Assembly (NCBI RefSeq): GCF_005503355.1
Contig: NZ_SCMK01000020.1
Coordinates: 1-64,000, forward strand
Length of the DNA: 64,000 nucleotides
From: Sphingomonas sp. 1F27F7B
GTDB lineage: Bacteria; Pseudomonadota; Alphaproteobacteria; Sphingomonadales; Sphingomonadaceae
Reading direction: 5' to 3'
Shown: positions 34,022 through 41,729 of the stretch, in pieces
Numbering within the stretch: the stretch's first letter is position 1
How the letters are laid out: the number at the start of each line of letters is the position of its first letter
Notes under the pieces: model-generated
Told to the model about the DNA's origin: nothing
Databases searched by the model: none
What the model saw: only the letters and a program-made list of their open reading frames with translations
Program-made: the position numbers and the translations under genes

Positions 34022-34697
34022 TGGTCAGCCGCACACGCTGGAGGGCCGCAGCGCGTCATAAGCGCAAACCTATCGCTATGCACCTTCCGAGAGAATGAAA
34101 CTCGTCGGATTACGCATTGGGTGCGATAGACTGCCGTTTAAAAGAAGGGGGGTCGATGGGGTGCGGCGCCTATGTTCACTGTCGCACACGTCCGGCACGA
34201 CGGTCTCGGGAAACGTCAAAGGGTGCGTCCGGTACGTCCTTGGGATAGCGAATGACTGGCCGCTCACAATTTTCTCGCATGTGTACTGTTTCCAATTTTT
34301 GTCCGGACCTGAGGATTGGTCAGCGACGTCAGATTCTCGGCCTAGAACGGCTCCTATGTCCCCAGCAGGTGCCCGAGCTTTGCGGCTCTGAAGTCGAGCC
34401 CGACAGACGCACTTTTGGGCCTCACGCCCCTTTTTGCAGGTAGCGCGTTCAGCCCCGTTGAGGGCGTGTACGTTTTCGGCCGCCGCGTTTTGGGGCGCCC
34501 CCCTTCCAGGAGACCAGACGGAGGTGCCCGAACTCCAGTGGTAAGAGCCGCCGTATCGGGGCGATGTCGAGCACCTGCGCCGTTGGAACTGCTGCGGCAA
34601 TATTTCGGCCTTGACCTTGGACCATGGTCCTGCCCGTAAGAGGCCTCCCCAATAGCGGTGCCTTTGCGGCGCGGCACTCCAGATCGATCCGAGGAGT
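34022..34697. other. Region without a supported gene
   Basis: About 680 bp before the FixJ-like gene. The first half is clearly less GC-rich than its surroundings, with T-runs. Frames on both strands are short or of odd composition and lack motifs. It may contain the promoter of the FixJ-like gene and degraded insertion-derived DNA, but I recognise no element. Confidence 0.4.
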
Positions 34698-35333
34698 ATG
34701 GGGAACAAGCGCGTCGTTCACATCGTCGATGACGAAGAGACAATCCGAAAGGCACTGCGATTCACGTTGCGTACCGCCGGCTTCGCCGTCGAGGCCTACG
34801 CTTCGGGGCCGGAGTTTCTGTCGGCCGCGGGTGACGCTAAGAAAGGCTGCGTGATCCTCGACATGCACATGCCGGACATGGACGGCCTTCAGGTCCAGGT
34901 GGAGCTGACGCGACGCGGGATTGATATGCCTGTCGTCATGCTCACCGGCAATGGCGATCCCACGCTCGCCGTGCAGGCAATGCAGGCGGGCGCTGCCGAC
35001 TTTCTCGCCAAACCGGTCGAAAAGGCCGCATTGCTTGGCGCGATCGACCGCGCCTTCAGCTCGCTGGAGAATATAACCGGGCGTGCCGCAGAACAGGCCG
35101 ACGCGCTGTCGAAAGCCGCGAGACTGACGCAGCGCGAACGGGCCGTTCTTAGAGGGATTGCGCGAGGCTATCCCAATAGCTTTATCGCAGATGAACTCGG
35201 TACCACGCCGCGCACGGTCGAGCTGGATCGAGCCAGCCTGATGGTCAAACTGGGAGCCCAAAGTTTGCCCGACTTGCTACGGATCGCGTTTGCTGTGGAC
35301 CTGAACGGATCGCCTGAGGACGATCGCCATTAG
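34698..35333 (+). CDS. FixJ-type response regulator (orphan)
   Basis: 211 residues. Receiver domain 1-120 with VDDEE, phospho-acceptor Asp55 in VILDMHMPDMDG, and KPVEKAAL. LuxR-type helix-turn-helix at about 140-200 (LTQRERAVLRGIARGYPNSF, then ADELGTTPRTVELDRASLM). It is about as long as FixJ and clearly related to the FixJ at 47014-47637. No kinase is adjacent. The recognition helix has ELDR where the FixJ copy has EVHR, so DNA preference may differ. It might be phosphorylated by the FixL encoded 10 kb downstream. Confidence 0.88.
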   Translation: MGNKRVVHIVDDEETIRKALRFTLRTAGFAVEAYASGPEFLSAAGDAKKGCVILDMHMPDMDGLQVQVELTRRGIDMPVVMLTGNGDPTLAVQAMQAGAADFLAKPVEKAALLGAIDRAFSSLENITGRAAEQADALSKAARLTQRERAVLRGIARGYPNSFIADELGTTPRTVELDRASLMVKLGAQSLPDLLRIAFAVDLNGSPEDDRH

Positions 35334-35359
35334 GCTTCACCATCCTGCGACATCGGACG

Positions 35360-35758
35360 TTATGCGGATCGGCCCGTGGCGAGTTCGGCAATGATCGGAC
35401 AATCCGGCCGCGCGTCGCCGTGGCAGCGTTCGGCGAGATCGACCAGCGTGTCGCGCAGCGCCGTCAGCGCTGCCGCCTTGCGCTCGAATTCCTCGGCACG
35501 GGCCAGCGCAAGCCGCTTCACCTCGCCACTCGCGCGACCCGTATCCGCCCAAAGGCCGAGCAAAGTGCGGATCTCCTCGATCGGAAACCCCAGATCGCGC
35601 GCATTGGCGATGAACCGCAGGCGATGAAGATCGCGCTCGTCATAGTCGCGATAGCCCGCACCCCGGCGCGGCGGCGCCGGGATGAGGCCTATCTTCTCAT
35701 AATGGCGGATCATCCGCTCCGAGACGCCGCTCCGCCGAGACGTCTCGCCGATGTTCAC
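35360..35758 (-). CDS. cueR: CueR, Cu(I)-responsive MerR-family activator
   Basis: 132 residues. MerR helix-turn-helix at the N-terminus (MNIGETSRRSGVSERMIRHY), a dimerisation helix, and the metal loop with Cys112 and Cys120 (RCHGDARPDCPII). These sit at the same positions and spacing as in E. coli CueR, so Cu(I)/Ag(I)/Au(I) sensing is expected. Start GTG 35758 overlaps the copA stop as GTGA, so regulator and pump are one transcription unit. Its operator is predicted upstream of copA. Confidence 0.94.
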   Translation of the reverse strand: MNIGETSRRSGVSERMIRHYEKIGLIPAPPRRGAGYRDYDERDLHRLRFIANARDLGFPIEEIRTLLGLWADTGRASGEVKRLALARAEEFERKAAALTALRDTLVDLAERCHGDARPDCPIIAELATGRSA

Positions 35759-38112
35759 AGCGCCTTCCGGTTGAGTCGCAGCGCGTTGGTGACCACGCTG
35801 ACCGAGGAGAGCGCCATGGCGGCGGCCGCGATGATCGGCGAGAGCAGGATGCCGAACAGCGGATAGAGCGCGCCCGCCGCCACCGGCACGCCCGCGACAT
35901 TGTAGATGAAGGCGAAGACGAGGTTCTGGCGGATGTTCGACATGGTCGCCTGGCTGAGCTTACGCGCCCGGACGATGCCGGTGAGGTCGCCCTTGAGCAG
36001 GGTCACGCCCGCGCTCTCGATGGCGACGTCGGTGCCCGAGCCCATGGCGATGCCGACATCGGCGGCGGCCAGCGCGGGGGCGTCGTTGACACCGTCGCCG
36101 GCCATGGCGACCACCCGCCCCTCGCGCTTGAACTTGGCGACCACGGCGCTTTTCTGATCGGGCAGCACCTCGGCTTCGACCTCGTCGATGCCCAGGCGCC
36201 GGGCGACCGCTTCCGCTGTCGTGCGGTTGTCGCCGGTCAGCATGACCACGCGAATACCCTCCGCCTTGAGCGCGGCGAGCGCTTCTGGCGTCGTGGCCTT
36301 CACCGGATCGGCGATGGCGAAGGCACCGCCGACGGTGCCGTCGATTCCGATGAAGATTGCGGTGGCGCCATCGCGTCGCAGTGCGTCGGCCTGGCCGGCG
36401 AGCGCCTCGGTGGCGACGCCCTCGTCGGCGAGGAACCGCGCATTGCCGAGGACGATGCGCCGCCCTTCGACCGTACCGAGCGCGCCGCGCCCGGTCGGCG
36501 AGTCGAAGTCGGTGACGTCGCTCGTGGCGATGGCGCGATCCTTCGCAGCCTCGACGATCGCCAGCGCGAGCGGATGTTCGGAAGCCCGTTCGACCGAGGC
36601 GGCAAGCCGCAGCAACTCGGCTTCGTCGAAGCCGGGCGCCGGCACGACCTGGGTGACGGCAGGGCGGCCTTCGGTCAGCGTGCCTGTCTTGTCGACGACG
36701 AGCGTGTCGACCTTCTCCATATGCTCGAGCGCTTCGGCATTCTTGATAAGGACGCCGAGTCCGGCGCCGCGGCCGACGCCCACCATGATCGACATCGGCG
36801 TGGCGAGACCCAGTGCACAGGGACAGGCGATGATCAGCACGGCGACCGCCGCCACCAGCCCATAGGCGAAGCGCGGCTCGGGGCCCCAGATACCCCAGGC
36901 GATAAACGCGACCACCGCAACCGCGATGACCACGGGCACGAACCAGCCCGACACCTGATCGGCCATGCGCTGGATCGGCGCGCGCGAGCGCTGCGCCTCG
37001 GCGACCATCTGGACAATCCGCGCAAGCATGGTGTCGCGTCCGACCTTGTCGGCGACGATCACCAGCGCACCGGTCTGGTTGAGCGTGCCGCCGATCACCG
37101 TGTCGGCCTTGGCCTTGGTGACGGGCATGGATTCACCGGTGACCATCGACTCGTCGAGCGAGGAGCGGCCGTCCTCGACTACGCCGTCGACCGGCACCTT
37201 CTCGCCCGGCCGCACGCGCAGGCGGTCGCCGACCGCGACCAGATCGAGACTGATCTCCTCTTCGCTCCCGTCGGCGGCGATCCGGCGCGCGGTCTTGGGC
37301 GCGAGGTTGAGCAGCGCCTTGATCGCGCCCGAGGTCCGCTCACGCGCGCGCAGTTCGAGCACCTGGCCGAGCAGCACGAGAACGGTGATCACCGCGGCGG
37401 CCTCGAAATAGACGGCAACCATGCCGTCCTCGCCGCGGAAGGCAGGCGGGAACAGCTGAGGCGCGAGCGTCGCGACGACGCTGTAGATCCAGGCGACCCC
37501 CGTCCCCATCGCGATCAGGGTGAACATGTTGAGGTTGCGGGTCTTGAGCGAGGCCCAGCCACGCTCGAAGAACGGCCAGCCCGCCCAGAGCACGACAGGC
37601 GTCGCCAGCACGAACTGGATCCATACCGAGGTCGACATCGGCACGAGGCGATGGATCACAGGAAACAGGTGCGCCCCCATCTCGAGGATCAGCACCGGCA
37701 GGGCCAGCACCAGGCCAACCCAGAAACGCCGCGTGAAATCGACCAGCTCGTGGCTGGGACCGCTGTCGGCGGTCACGGTCGCGGGTTCGAGCGCCATGCC
37801 GCAGATCGGACAGGACCCGGGATGGTCCTGCCGGATCTCGGGATGCATAGGGCAGGTCCAGATCGTGCCCACGGGCGCTGCGAACGGCGGTGCCGGCGGG
37901 CCGAGATAGCGCTCGGGATCGGCGATGAACTTTGCCCGGCAGCCCGCGCTGCAGAAATGATAGCGTTCACCGCCATGATCGGCATGGTGCGCGGTGGTCG
38001 CCGGATCGACGGTCATGCCACAGACCGGGTCCTTGATGCCGGTCGCCGCTTTCGCGCCGCCGTGGCCGCCGCAGCAACCGCCGCCATGCGCCGCTCCATG
38101 TGTCTCGTTCAT
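35755..38112 (-). CDS. copA: CopA, Cu(+)-exporting P1B-type ATPase
   Basis: Pumps Cu(I) from cytosol to periplasm, 785 residues from ATG 38112 (AAAGGAG upstream). The N-terminus has a His/Gly/Cys-rich tag (HGAAHGGGCCGGHGG), a YHS domain (DPVCGMTVDP, FCSAGC) and a heavy-metal-binding domain (CPMHPEIRQDHPGSCPICGM) instead of classical HMA domains. Then come membrane helices, TGES, the membrane CPC motif (ACPCALGLATP), DKTGTLT, the SEHPLA motif, MLTGDN and GDGVNDAP. It is the first gene of the operon, followed by cueR. Confidence 0.95.
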   Translation of the reverse strand: MNETHGAAHGGGCCGGHGGAKAATGIKDPVCGMTVDPATTAHHADHGGERYHFCSAGCRAKFIADPERYLGPPAPPFAAPVGTIWTCPMHPEIRQDHPGSCPICGMALEPATVTADSGPSHELVDFTRRFWVGLVLALPVLILEMGAHLFPVIHRLVPMSTSVWIQFVLATPVVLWAGWPFFERGWASLKTRNLNMFTLIAMGTGVAWIYSVVATLAPQLFPPAFRGEDGMVAVYFEAAAVITVLVLLGQVLELRARERTSGAIKALLNLAPKTARRIAADGSEEEISLDLVAVGDRLRVRPGEKVPVDGVVEDGRSSLDESMVTGESMPVTKAKADTVIGGTLNQTGALVIVADKVGRDTMLARIVQMVAEAQRSRAPIQRMADQVSGWFVPVVIAVAVVAFIAWGIWGPEPRFAYGLVAAVAVLIIACPCALGLATPMSIMVGVGRGAGLGVLIKNAEALEHMEKVDTLVVDKTGTLTEGRPAVTQVVPAPGFDEAELLRLAASVERASEHPLALAIVEAAKDRAIATSDVTDFDSPTGRGALGTVEGRRIVLGNARFLADEGVATEALAGQADALRRDGATAIFIGIDGTVGGAFAIADPVKATTPEALAALKAEGIRVVMLTGDNRTTAEAVARRLGIDEVEAEVLPDQKSAVVAKFKREGRVVAMAGDGVNDAPALAAADVGIAMGSGTDVAIESAGVTLLKGDLTGIVRARKLSQATMSNIRQNLVFAFIYNVAGVPVAAGALYPLFGILLSPIIAAAAMALSSVSVVTNALRLNRKAL

Positions 38113-38137
38113 CGCCTTGCTCCTTTCGACGCCTGAC

Positions 38138-38168
38138 GATCTAGGGTCTGACACCGTGTCAGGGTCAA
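38138..38168 (-). promoter_or_regulatory. CueR-type promoter of copA-cueR with a 19-bp spacer
   Basis: On the minus strand a TTGACC -35 element (38163-38168) and TAGATC -10 element (38138-38143) are separated by exactly 19 bp, the over-long spacer typical of MerR-family promoters. The spacer region holds a perfect dyad, CTGACAC-C-GTGTCAG, at 38148-38162. It lies 26 bp upstream of the copA ATG. The dyad differs from the E. coli CueR box, so specificity is inferred from context. Confidence 0.8.
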
Positions 38169-38219
38169 TACGTAATCGCCTAAGCGGCCAAATCGGCGTA
38201 CCCGGTCGCTCGGCCGGGA

Positions 38220-38894
38220 TCAGCCAAGGTCGTTCGCAACCGTAAGGCCCTGGGCCTGCGCCGGTCGATGCGCGGTAAGCAATTCGATCGCGCCGGTGAT
38301 GGTCAAGAGCCGAAACGTCTCGGCCACATGCCTGAAGCCGGCCGCCGCGATCAGGCCGGGGAGCACGCCGTCGGCGTTGGGTCGGGTATCATCGATGCCA
38401 TCGAGTCGCTGCACGGTCAGGCGAAAGGCGAGCCGCATGAGACCGTGCTGGCGGCCATAATCTGCGATCACCAGGCGGCCACCCGGGCGCAGCATGGCGA
38501 ACATGGCGCGCAGGGTTGCCGCCTTCTCCCTGACCGGCATCTGATGCAGCACGAGACTCGATACGACAGCGTCGGCGGTGCCCGGGGCCACGTCCCTGGC
38601 AAATCCCTGACGCCAGTCGATATCGGCCTGCCGCGCAGCGGCCTTGTGCCGCGCGATGTCGAGCGCCTCGGCATCGGGATCGAGACCGATCACCTGCGTC
38701 CTGGGCTCGGCTTGCTTGAGCATCAGCGCGAAGCTGCCGGTGCCACAGCCGACGTCGACGACCGTCTCACCGGCTTTGGGCGCCAGGGCGGCGAGCATGG
38801 CGGCACGCCACCGCTTCTCCCGCGTCCACAGGCGGATCGCGCGATCATAGTCTTTCGTCGATCCGGTCCCGAGCGGCGGGGTGTAGGATTGCAT
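38220..38894 (-). CDS. Class I SAM-dependent methyltransferase in the copCD unit
   Basis: 224 residues. Rossmann-type methyltransferase with motif I VVDVGCGTGSFALML near residue 45, VIGLDPDAEAL and LRPGGRLVIADYG. The substrate is unknown. It follows copD on the same strand after 36 bp with its own GGGAGAAG site, so it is probably co-transcribed with copC-copD. An arsenic methyltransferase seems unlikely because no conserved Cys set is visible. Confidence 0.85.
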   Translation of the reverse strand: MQSYTPPLGTGSTKDYDRAIRLWTREKRWRAAMLAALAPKAGETVVDVGCGTGSFALMLKQAEPRTQVIGLDPDAEALDIARHKAAARQADIDWRQGFARDVAPGTADAVVSSLVLHQMPVREKAATLRAMFAMLRPGGRLVIADYGRQHGLMRLAFRLTVQRLDGIDDTRPNADGVLPGLIAAAGFRHVAETFRLLTITGAIELLTAHRPAQAQGLTVANDLG

Positions 38895-38930
38895 TGGCTT
38901 CTCCCAACGCGAGGCGTCCGAAACGATAAG

Positions 38931-39875
38931 CTACATCGACATGGGCGGCGATAGTGTCCCCAGCCAGGCGACGAGCCCGAGAATGACGATCGCAAGCCCG
39001 CCTTCGACGAAGAGGCTCGCGCGCAACAGCGCCTGCGCCCGTGGCGCGTCCTCTTCCTCGATCGCCTGTGCCAGTGCCGGGGTCAGGCGGTAGCGGTTGA
39101 GCGCGGCAAGGCCCAGCATGCCCCCAAACAGCACCAGCTTGGCGATGAGCAGCAGGCCGTAGCTCGACTGACCGAGCGAGGCGATGTTGCCCGGGCCGAC
39201 CAGAAACCAGCCGTTCACCGTCCCGGTCAGGATCAGCAGGGCGACGATGATCGTGCCGACGAGGGAGAAACCCCGCAGGGCTTCCTCGGCCAGTGTGACC
39301 TGGTCCATGTCTTCAGCGGCGACATCATCGGTTGCGAGCCTGGGAAGAACCAGCGCGAGGAAGGCGGCAAGCGCGCCGAACCAGGCGCCGGCGGCGAGCA
39401 GATGGATGAGATCGGCCAGCAGTTGCAGCCAGCCCGCCTCGCCTTCGCCGGCCGCGCCATGCCCGCTCCAGGCGAGGGTCGCGAGCGCGACCGCGCCCGC
39501 CAGAGTGGAGGCGATGAAGGCAGGACGGGATTGCCGGCGATAGAAGGGGATGCAGAGCAGAAGAACGAGGAGCGCGACGAGGCGCGCCTTCAGCGCCGTT
39601 CCCATGGAAGTGCCGTTGAACAGCTCTGCGACCATGGAAAGATCAGGCTGGGCGAGTGGCAGCCCGGTCATCGCCGCAGCCTGCAACGCGAACCCCAGCG
39701 CCGACAGCAGGAGGGCGAGACAGGCGAGACCGGCCACCATTGCCGCCATCGGCAGATGCCGCTGCACCATCCGGCCGCCGCCGGGCGCATAGAGCGCGAA
39801 CAGCGGCAGGCCGAACAGCAGGCCGAGATCGACGTAGAGCGCCCAGCGGACGGCGACGAGTGCCACGTCGTTCAT
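38931..39875 (-). CDS. copD: CopD, copper-handling inner-membrane protein
   Basis: 314 residues with about eight membrane helices, typical of CopD. Conserved His/Trp features include LIHLLAAGAWFGALAAFLAL and WSGHGAAG. CopD works with the periplasmic Cu-binding CopC in copper uptake or redistribution. It starts 4 bp after the copC stop. Confidence 0.92.
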   Translation of the reverse strand: MNDVALVAVRWALYVDLGLLFGLPLFALYAPGGGRMVQRHLPMAAMVAGLACLALLLSALGFALQAAAMTGLPLAQPDLSMVAELFNGTSMGTALKARLVALLVLLLCIPFYRRQSRPAFIASTLAGAVALATLAWSGHGAAGEGEAGWLQLLADLIHLLAAGAWFGALAAFLALVLPRLATDDVAAEDMDQVTLAEEALRGFSLVGTIIVALLILTGTVNGWFLVGPGNIASLGQSSYGLLLIAKLVLFGGMLGLAALNRYRLTPALAQAIEEEDAPRAQALLRASLFVEGGLAIVILGLVAWLGTLSPPMSM

Positions 39876-39879
39876 GGCG

Positions 39880-40257
39880 TCACTTGACGGTAAAGGCGAG
39901 ATTGCCCTGGATGCGGTGCGTGTCGGTCGAGACGACGTGCCAGGCGACCTGATAGCTGCCCGCCATGAGCGGCTTGGCGAGCGTCAGCACGAGCGTCTTG
40001 TCGCCTTCGACGGACGTCTTGAAGCCGGTTACCGCCATGCGGTGGTTGGGCATGCCGGGCATGCCGGTCATCACGATCTCGGCGCCCGACAGCTTCGGCA
40101 TCAGACCTTCACTGAAGGTGAGCGTTATACGCGACGGCGCCGGGACGCTGGCGTTGGCGGCGGGCGTCGAGGACACGAGCTTGGGATGGGCGTAGGCCGG
40201 AGCAGAAACACTCAGGCCGACGGCGGCGATGGCTGCGAGCGGCGAAAAGAAGCGCAT
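39880..40257 (-). CDS. copC: CopC, periplasmic copper-binding protein
   Basis: 125 residues. The signal peptide ends APAYA, so the mature protein begins with His (HPKLVSSTPAANAS), the N-terminal Cu(II) ligand of CopC. The second part of that site, DTHRIQG, is near the C-terminus. A Met cluster GMPGMPNHRM may bind Cu(I). It is the first gene of copC-copD-methyltransferase and has a sigma-motif promoter 30 bp upstream. Confidence 0.94.
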   Translation of the reverse strand: MRFFSPLAAIAAVGLSVSAPAYAHPKLVSSTPAANASVPAPSRITLTFSEGLMPKLSGAEIVMTGMPGMPNHRMAVTGFKTSVEGDKTLVLTLAKPLMAGSYQVAWHVVSTDTHRIQGNLAFTVK

Positions 40258-40287
40258 TTGGACATTCTCCTGTCAGTGACATGAGAG

Positions 40288-40314
40288 AATACGCAGCCGC
40301 GACCTGCACCCCTC
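40288..40314 (-). promoter_or_regulatory. Shared ECF-type promoter motif upstream of copC
   Basis: On the minus strand GAGGGG (40309-40314), 12 bp, then CTGCGTATT (40288-40296). The last element is 30 bp from the copC ATG. The same two elements with the same spacing occur in front of the anti-sigma gene, copA and the DUF411 gene. Confidence 0.72.
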
Positions 40315-40338
40315 GCAATTTTCTTTTTGTTCCCGGAC

Positions 40339-40365
40339 AAGGGTTAGAAGACCACCCTGCGTATT
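40339..40365 (+). promoter_or_regulatory. Shared ECF-type promoter motif upstream of the sigma trio
   Basis: AAGGGT (40339-40344), 12 bp, CTGCGTATT (40357-40365), 24 bp before the anti-sigma ATG. It is the weakest match in the first element, but the second is identical to those of copC and copA. It implies autoregulation of the sigma factor. Confidence 0.68.
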
Positions 40366-40389
40366 GAGAAGAGAAGACGGAGAAACATC

Positions 40390-40659
40390 ATGGACCACCT
40401 CGACGACATGCTCAGCCGGTTGCGGGAAGCCCCCCTCGATCCCCGGCTTGCCGGGCTGGACAGCCGCGTCATGGCCGAGATCGCCCGGCTCCAGGCCATG
40501 CCGCGCCTGAGCGCCACGACCTTCGGTGTCGCAGCCGCGGTCGCGCTCTTCATCGGCATCGCCGGTTCCGCGGTGCCAGTGCGTTCGGCAGATGCTGCGG
40601 CATCGCCCTTCGACGCGCGGCTCGCGCTCGCTCCTTCGACGCTGCTGAGCGCGCAATGA
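40390..40659 (+). CDS. CnrY-like membrane anti-sigma factor
   Basis: 89 residues with the CnrY layout: a cytoplasmic helix of about 40 residues that would clamp the sigma factor (MDHLDDMLSRLREAPLDPRL), one membrane segment at about 43-60 (TTFGVAAAVALFIGIAGSAV) and a short periplasmic tail. CnrY has 95 residues. The assignment rests on size, topology and position before a CnrX-like sensor and an ECF sigma gene. It overlaps the next gene by 4 bp. Confidence 0.75.
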   Translation: MDHLDDMLSRLREAPLDPRLAGLDSRVMAEIARLQAMPRLSATTFGVAAAVALFIGIAGSAVPVRSADAAASPFDARLALAPSTLLSAQ

Positions 40660-41099
40660 TGCGCGATCGCCGCGGCCTTCTCCTTCTCGTGCTGCTGACG
40701 TTTGTTGCGGCAGTAGCGGGGGTCGTGATCGGCCGGCTCTATGTCGTGCCGGCGCCCCCTGTCGAGAATGAGCTGCACGACCTGCTCCATCGCGATCTCA
40801 AGCTGGATAGCGCGCAACATGCACGGCTCGAGGCTATCGAAGCCCGCTACGCCATCCGCCGACAGGCCCTGGAAGCGGAACTGCGCGCCGACAATGCATG
40901 GCTCGCGCAGGCCATCAGGTCGGAACATGGCTATGGGCCTCAGGTCTCCGCCGCCGTCGACCGGTCACACCAGGCGATGGGCGCGCTGCAGAAGGAAACG
41001 CTCGAGCATATCTTCGCGATGCGTGCGGTGCTCCGCCCCGACCAGACGGTGAAGTTCGACGACGCCGTCGTGAAAGCGCTGACGGCCGAGAAAAAATGA
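40656..41099 (+). CDS. CnrX-like periplasmic metal sensor
   Basis: 147 residues (CnrX 148). One membrane anchor (LLLLVLLTFVAAVAGVVIG) and a periplasmic four-helix hairpin. Candidate ligands are His41 and His45 (HDLLH), Glu62, His118 and Met122 (HIFAM). From memory, CnrX binds Ni/Co through His42, His46, Glu63, His119 and Met123, so all five are kept with an offset of one. Metal binding would release the anti-sigma factor. It is coupled to both neighbours (ATGA-type overlaps). Confidence 0.85.
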   Translation: MMRDRRGLLLLVLLTFVAAVAGVVIGRLYVVPAPPVENELHDLLHRDLKLDSAQHARLEAIEARYAIRRQALEAELRADNAWLAQAIRSEHGYGPQVSAAVDRSHQAMGALQKETLEHIFAMRAVLRPDQTVKFDDAVVKALTAEKK

Positions 41100-41662
41100 C
41101 GCTCCACCTCCCCGACTGCTCGGACGGGGAGCTTGCGGCTCTGGCGCTGGGGGGCCGGCAAGCGGCCTATGGCGAGCTGGTCCGCCGGCATCAGGGCTGG
41201 GTACACCGTCTCGTGCGCAGCCATGTCGGTAGCCCCGACGAGGCGCTCGACGTCACTCAGGCGAGCTTCGTGGCCGCCTTTTCCGCGCTCAGCCGCTATG
41301 ATGGGACGCGGCCCTTCCCGGTCTGGATGTCGCGGATCGTCATCAACAAATGCCACGACTGGCGCCGTCGCCGTGCGGTCCGCAATTTCTTTTCCTTCGC
41401 CCTTCCTCTGGGCGAAGCCGAACATATCGTCGACGACGCCCCCTCGGCCGACCGCGCCCTGGATGCCGAACAGCAACTCGCCGAGGCGATGACGGCGATC
41501 GCCGCCCTGCCCGCCTCGCTCAAGGACACGCTCATCCTGCGGACGATCGACGAGAAATCGGAAGCCGAAACCGCCGAGATCCTCGGCATCTCCCAGAAGG
41601 CCGTCGAGACCCGCCTCTACCGCGCCCGGGCGCGCCTCGCGGAAAGTTTGAAGAAAGTTTGA
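41096..41662 (+). CDS. CnrH-like ECF sigma factor
   Basis: 188 residues from ATG 41096, overlapping the sensor stop by 4 bp. Region 2 (ELVRRHQGWVHRLVRSHVGS, then EALDVTQASFVAAFSALSRY) and region 4 (LPASLKDTLILRTIDEKSEA, ETAEILGISQKAVETRLYRA) are complete. With the two preceding genes it forms an anti-sigma/sensor/sigma trio. Predicted targets share the motif seen at 40288, 40339, 41661 and 56819. Its own stop codon overlaps the copA promoter. Confidence 0.92.
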   Translation: MTLHLPDCSDGELAALALGGRQAAYGELVRRHQGWVHRLVRSHVGSPDEALDVTQASFVAAFSALSRYDGTRPFPVWMSRIVINKCHDWRRRRAVRNFFSFALPLGEAEHIVDDAPSADRALDAEQQLAEAMTAIAALPASLKDTLILRTIDEKSEAETAEILGISQKAVETRLYRARARLAESLKKV

Positions 41663-41687
41663 GGGGCAGGCGGGTGGGCTGCGTATT
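41661..41687 (+). promoter_or_regulatory. Shared ECF-type promoter motif upstream of copA oxidase
   Basis: GAGGGG (41661-41666), 12 bp, CTGCGTATT (41679-41687), 42 bp before the copA ATG. The first element overlaps the TGA of the sigma gene, so copA can be transcribed separately although it follows in the same direction. Confidence 0.74.
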
Positions 41688-41729
41688 TCCAATAGGTCCG
41701 CCCTCTTTCCGCAAGCTGAGACAAACCGA

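Noticed and set aside
34076..34708. 210-codon minus-strand frame before the FixJ-like gene
   Set aside because: Odd composition, no motif and no ribosome-binding site; overlaps the next gene on the other strand.
36574..38136. 520-codon plus-strand frame opposite the copA ATPase
   Set aside because: Composition dominated by Arg, His, Asp and Gly is typical of an antisense frame in GC-rich DNA; the ATPase on the other strand is certain.
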